Below are positions 59,861-64,000 of a stretch of 64,000 nt of DNA, one piece after another. Within the stretch, counting starts at the first letter, position 1. Each line of letters begins with the position of its first letter. Both the position numbers and the translations under genes were made by a program. This DNA comes from Hyperoodon ampullatus. Its lineage: Eukaryota > Chordata > Mammalia > Artiodactyla > Ziphiidae. The stretch covers positions 67,789,783 through 67,853,782 of the forward strand of contig OX457063.1 in assembly GCA_949752795.1 (NCBI GenBank). Direction: 5' to 3'. The notes beneath the pieces are model-generated. The model saw nothing but the letters and a program-made list of their open reading frames with translations. It did not search any database and was not told the DNA's origin.

Positions 59861-60734
59861 TCCTTTCATTAGATACACAAATACTCTCCATACATGAAGG
59901 AGAAGTGGTTGTACAACCTCAGCATGAATGCTTTCAGACTCACCCTTTCATTCAATCTCTTTTGCATAAGTACAAATGGAAGCCTAGGTTAATCTTATGA
60001 CTTTGAGAAGATGACAGCAAAGACCATTCCATCTCTACAAATTTCTAGTGTTAAAATGTACTCCCTTAAATTAAATTGAAATTTCCACTCATCTAATTTC
60101 AACCCTCCTTGCTCCTGGAGCAATATGAACTTGAACTGTACTTCGGTTAATTCAGTTGGCCAACAGAACTAAAAACTTTCCCTTAAATTAAAGCCATATA
60201 CTACCAGACACTAAATGCTCATGGGTTCAGCAACACATTAGGTGGAATATTTCCTGTGCCTTGACTGTAGCAAGGCTTCGATGCAAAGGAAGCCAAAGTA
60301 TTCACAGAGAAGTCCAAACTGTTATGTTCCCTTCAAAACCAGTCTCTTGGGTCTGCTCTATAGCTACTGGCTGGTTGATCCCAGACCTCATTTGTTGGTG
60401 TTCAAAACAGAGTCTGGATTTCATTAACTGGGTTGACTTGAGGTTGGGGTCGGACAATCACATAGCTCTTTTTAAAAAATTGTTTAACTTGTGAGGAAGG
60501 TTGTTGCTTAGAGTATGAGGCATGAAGTAAGTCACGGTTTTTTTTTACTCTCAATTGCATTAAGGGCTTAAAACAAAACATTACACAGGGAGCAAACTCA
60601 GGGTCTCTATTTGAATTGTACTGGCAGCTCTATGAAAAGAAGATGGCCTGTGTGTTAATGGCTTTGAGCAATGGTGTGACAGAAAGGGAGAGTGAAGGTA
60701 TGCTCTCTGGTTCATCCCTGTCATCCAGAAGACT
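59861..60734. other. Unassigned stretch
   Basis: No gene or repeat recognised. Two frames at 60242-60494 overlap and show no domain. Confidence 0.5.
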
Positions 60735-61160
60735 CATGCTCAATGCAGCATTATTCATAATAATCAATATGTGGAAAAAAGCTAGTGTCCATCAAGAGAA
60801 AAATGGATAAAGAAAATGTGTTATATATATATAATGTATTTATTCAGCCTTAAAAAAGAAGGAAATCCTGCAGTATGCAACAACATTGATTCCACTGATA
60901 TGAGGTATCTAAAATAAACAAACACATAGAAGCAGACAAAGGCAACAAAAGCAAAAAAAAAAAAAAATAAGTAGAATTATATCAAACTAAAAAGCTTCTG
61001 CACAGCAAAGGAAAACATCAATAATATGAAAAGGCAGCCTATGAAATGGAAGAAGATATTTGCAAACCACATATCTGATAAGGTTAATATCCAAAATATA
61101 CAAGGAACTCAAAGAACTCAATAGCAAAAACCCCAAGTAATGGGATTTAGAAATGGGCAA
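60735..61160 (+). mobile_element. Two old L1 pieces out of order
   Basis: 60740-60930 (CTCAATGCAGCATTATTCAT, GTCCATCAAGAGAAAAATGG, TTTATTCAGCCTTAAAAAAG) corresponds to the distal end of L1 ORF2. 60936-61158 (AAACTAAAAAGCTTCTGCAC, AAGATATTTGCAAACCACAT, TTAATATCCAAAATATACAA) corresponds to sequence that normally lies upstream of it. Either two insertions lie side by side or one was rearranged. The right piece is cut by the next L1. Confidence 0.75.
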
Positions 61161-61162
61161 AA

Positions 61163-62400
61163 GGGGGACCTTCAAGATGGAGGAGGAATAAGACGCGGAG
61201 ATCACCTTCCTCCCCACAAATACATCAAAAATACATCTACATGTGGAACAACTCCCACAGAATGCCTACTGAACGCTGGCAGACCTCAGATTTCCCAAAA
61301 GGCAAGAAACTCCCCATGTCCCTGGGTAGGGCAAAAGAAAGAACAGAGACAAAAGAATAGGGACAGGACCTGCATCTCTGGGAGGGAGCTATGAAGGAGG
61401 AAAGGTTTCCACACACTAGGAAGCCCCTTCACTGGTGGAGATGGGGGGTGGGCAGGGGGGAAGCTTCGGAGCCACGGAGGAGAGCACAGAAACAGGGGTG
61501 CGGAGGGCAAAGTGGAGAGATTCCCACACAGAGGATCGGTGCCGACCAGCACTCACCAGCCCGAGAGGCTTGTCTGCTCACCCGCCGGGGCAGGTGGGGG
61601 CTGGGAGCTGAGGCTCAGGCTTCAGAGGTCAGATCCCAGGGAGATGACTGGGGTTGGCCACGTGAACAAAGCCTGAAGGGGGTTAGTGTGCCACAGGAGG
61701 GAGTCCAGGAAAAAGTCTGGACCTGCTTAAGAGGCAAGAGACCATTGTTTCCACGTGTGTGAGGGGATTTAGAGCACCGCCTAAACTAGCTCCAGAGATA
61801 GGCGCGAGCCGCGGCTATCAACGCGGACACCAGAGATGGGCATGAATCGCTAAGGCTGCTGCTCCAGCCACCAAGAAACCTGTGTGCAAGCACAGGTCAC
61901 TATCCATACCTCCCCTCTCGGGAGCCTGTGCAGCCTGCCACTGCCAGGGTCCCGTGATCCAGGGACAACTTCCCTGGGAGAACACATGGTGCACCTCAGG
62001 CTGCTGCAGTCATGCCAGCCTCTGCCACCACATTCCGTACCCCTCCCTCCCCCTGGCTTGAGTGAGCCAGAGCCCCCTAATCAGCTGCTACTTTAACCCC
62101 ATCCTGTCTGGGTGGGGAACAGATGCACTCAGGCGACCTACAAGCAGAGGCAGGGCCAATCCAAAGCTGAACCCCAGGAGCTGTGCGAACAAAGAAGAGA
62201 AAGGGAAATTTCTCTGTGCAGCCTCAGGAGCAGCAGAATAAATCTCCACAATCAACCTGATGTACCCTGCATCTGTGGAATACCTGAATAGACAACGAAT
62301 CATTGCAAAATTGAGGCGTGGACTTTGGGAGCAATGGTAGACTTGGGGTTTGCTTTCTGCATCTAATTTGTTTCTGGTTTTACGTTTATCTTAGTTTAGT
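61163..62400 (+). promoter_or_regulatory. L1 5' UTR (internal promoter region)
   Basis: L1 5' UTRs carry an internal RNA polymerase II promoter. Here the segment is the most GC- and CpG-rich part of the window, for example GAGCCGCGGCTATCAACGCG near 61807-61826. No individual transcription factor site is claimed. The 123-codon frame at 61391-61762 is inside this UTR and not considered a gene. Confidence 0.6.
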
Positions 62401-63141
62401 ATTTACAGCTTATTAACATTGTTAGATTTGTTCATTGATTTGGTTGCTCTCTTCTTTTTTACATATATATATATTTTTTTTTCCTTTTACATATATCTAT
62501 GTATTATTTTCCTTTTTCACTTTTTGTGAGTGTGTATATGTATGCTTCTTTGTGTGATTTTGTCAGTATAGGTTTGCTTTTACGATTTGTCCTAGGGTTC
62601 CATCTGTGCTTTTTTCTTTTTTTAGTATAGCTTTTAGCACTTGTTATCATTGCTGGATTTGTTTATTGGTTTGGTTGCTCTCTTCTTTCTTTTTTAATTA
62701 CTTTTTAATTTTATTATTTTAATATTTTTTATTTATTATTTTAATTTTTTTCTTTCTTTCTTTCTTTTTTTTTCTCCCTTTTCTTCTGACCCGTGTGGCT
62801 GACAGGGTCTTGGTGCTATGGCTGGGTGTCAGGCCTGAGCCTCTGAGGTGGGAGAGCTAAGTTCAGGACATTGGTCAACCAGAGACAACCTGGCCCCACA
62901 TAATATCAATCGGCAAGAGCTCTCCCAGAGATCTCCATCTCAATGCTAAGACCCAGCTCTACTCAATGACCAGCAAGCTCCAGTGCTGGAGACCCCATGC
63001 CAAACAACAAGCAAAACAGAAATACAACCACACCCATTAGCAGAGAGGCTGCCTAAAATCATAATAAGTTCACAGGCACCACAAAACACACCACTGGACA
63101 TGGTCCTGCCCACCAGAAAGACAAAATCCAGCCTCATTAGA

Positions 63142-63887
63142 ATGGAGAAAATACAAGAAATATTTAACAAGGACCTAGAAGAACTAAAGAGCAAACAAAC
63201 AATGATGAAGAACACAATAAATGAAATTAAAAATTCTCTAGAAGGAATCAATAGCAGAATAACTGAGGCAGAAGAACGGATAAGTGACCTGGAAGATAAA
63301 ATAGTGGAAATAACTTCCACAGAGCAGAATAAAGAAAAAAGAATGAAAACAATTGAGGATAGTCTCAGAGACCTCGGGGACAACACTAAACGCGCCAACA
63401 TTCGATTATAGGGGGTCCCAGAAGAAGAGGAGAAAAAGAAAGGGACTGAGAAAATATTTGAAGAGATTATAGTTGAAAACTTCCCTAATATGGGAAAAGA
63501 AATAGTCAATCAAGTCCAGGAAGAGCAGAGAGTCCTATACAGGATAAATCCAAGGAGAAACACGCCAAGACATATTAATCAAACAATCAAAGATTAAATA
63601 CAAAGAAAAAATATTAAAAGCAGCAAGGGAAAAATACAAACAACATACAAGGGAATCCCCATAAGGTTAACAGCTGATCTTTCAGCAGAAATTCTGCAAG
63701 CCAGAAGGGAGTGGCAAGACACATTGAAAGTGAAGAAAGGGAAAAAAGTACAACCAAGATTACTCTACCCAGCAAGGATCTGATTCAGATTCAACGAGAA
63801 ATTAAAACCTTTACAGACAAGCAAAAGTTAAGAGAATTAAGCACCACCAAACTAGGTTTACAACAAATGCTAAAGGAACTTCTCTAG
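63142..63887 (+). pseudogene. L1 ORF1, N-terminus deleted
   Basis: The retained part opens at MEKIQEIFNKDLEELKSKQ and keeps a long coiled coil (INSRITEAEERISDLEDK). It then hits a stop at 63409-63411, caused by a one-base loss in what should read CGA ATT ATA. Downstream sequence resembles the RRM and C-terminal parts up to TAG at 63885-63887. The true start codon and N-terminal tens of residues fall in the missing block. It cannot give functional ORF1p. Confidence 0.82.
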
Positions 63888-63945
63888 GCAGGAAACACAA
63901 GAGAAGGAAAAAACCTACAATAACAAACCCAAAACAAGTAAGAAA

Positions 63946-64000
63946 ATGGTAATAGGAACATACATATCAATCATTACCTTAAATGTAAATGGATTAAATG
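63946..64000 (+). CDS. L1 ORF2 start, truncated by window end
   Basis: ATG at 63946 begins MVIGTYISIITLNVNGLN, matching the ORF2 starts at 38489 and 47812 and lying 58 bases after the ORF1 stop, as in the other L1s. Only 18 codons are visible, so integrity cannot be judged. LNVNGLN is the first catalytic-site motif of the endonuclease domain. Confidence 0.7.
   Translation, partial: MVIGTYISIITLNVNGLN

Larger units (their letters stand above)
61163..64000 (+). mobile_element. L1 with long 5' UTR, running off the window
   Basis: The 5' UTR begins near GGGGGACCTTCAAGATGGAG, followed by the cetartiodactyl L1 leader (AAGACGCGGAGATCACCTTC). It extends about 1.9 kb with GC-rich and then T-rich parts. 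It is inserted in an older L1 piece. From 62794 it aligns with the L1 at 37048. Relative to that copy a block of about 290 bases containing the ORF1 start is missing at 63138. The 3' end is outside the window, so target duplication cannot be tested. Confidence 0.92.

Noticed and set aside
61391..61762. 123-codon open frame in GC-rich sequence
   Set aside because: Lies wholly inside the L1 5' UTR. GC-rich UTR sequence lacks stops by composition, and no domain is visible.
62946..63509. 187-codon open frame on the minus strand
   Set aside because: Antisense to the ORF1 region of the L1 at 61-64 kb, with the same Ser/Phe/Leu bias as the antisense frames at 37.8-38.1 and 48.1-48.8 kb.

Overview
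This window is mammalian nuclear DNA, almost certainly from a cetacean (whale or dolphin). The main evidence is five copies of a tRNA-derived CHR-type SINE with the GGCTTCCCTGGTGG head, at 31.7, 39.3, 40.1, 51.0 and 59.3 kb, plus four older relatives. Cetartiodactyl-type L1 elements and mammalian-wide repeats (MIR, L2, L1M, MaLR LTRs, Tigger) support this. I cannot place it to species. I find no functional protein-coding gene, no exon I can defend, no structural RNA gene and no CRISPR-like array. It reads as intergenic or deep intronic sequence.

Layout. 0-28 kb is mostly unassigned AT-rich sequence holding scattered ancient repeats: MIR, L2 on both strands, an L1M 3' end, a solo LTR near 4.0 kb, an LTR remnant near 19.9 kb, and a 979-bp internally deleted Tigger DNA transposon at 6.6-7.6 kb with recognisable transposase remains. 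28.8-30.5 kb is a near-complete MaLR retrotransposon (5' LTR remnant, non-coding internal part, 3' LTR). 31.6-36.1 kb holds a 5'-truncated L1 split by a SINE, a long L2 split by another SINE, an LTR remnant, and a tiny L1 tail with perfect target-site duplications. 36.9-43.1 kb is a long L1 (+) with decayed ORF1 and ORF2 and two SINEs inserted in it. 44.4-49.5 kb is an old L1M that received a SINE and a younger inverted L1 of 4.2 kb with a perfect 13-bp target duplication. 51-52 kb is a SINE next to a probable ERV LTR. 53-60 kb has old repeats, microsatellites and two SINEs. From 61.16 kb to the end is the 5' two-thousand-odd bases of another L1 (+), with a long 5' UTR, an ORF1 missing its start, and the first codons of ORF2, which runs off the window.

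The elements do not form a pathway. What links them is insertion history: SINEs depend on the L1 machinery, and the nesting gives relative ages. The old L1M, L2, MIR, MaLR and Tigger came first, then cetartiodactyl L1s, then CHR SINEs and the inverted L1. No new biological system is visible. The most useful observations are mechanistic: an inverted-repeat filler at an L1 deletion junction, an RT active-site substitution, a precise ORF1-start deletion in an L1 with a long 5' UTR, and several clean target-site duplications usable as phylogenetic markers. Family names were assigned by eye from remembered consensus features, and boundaries without target duplications are approximate.
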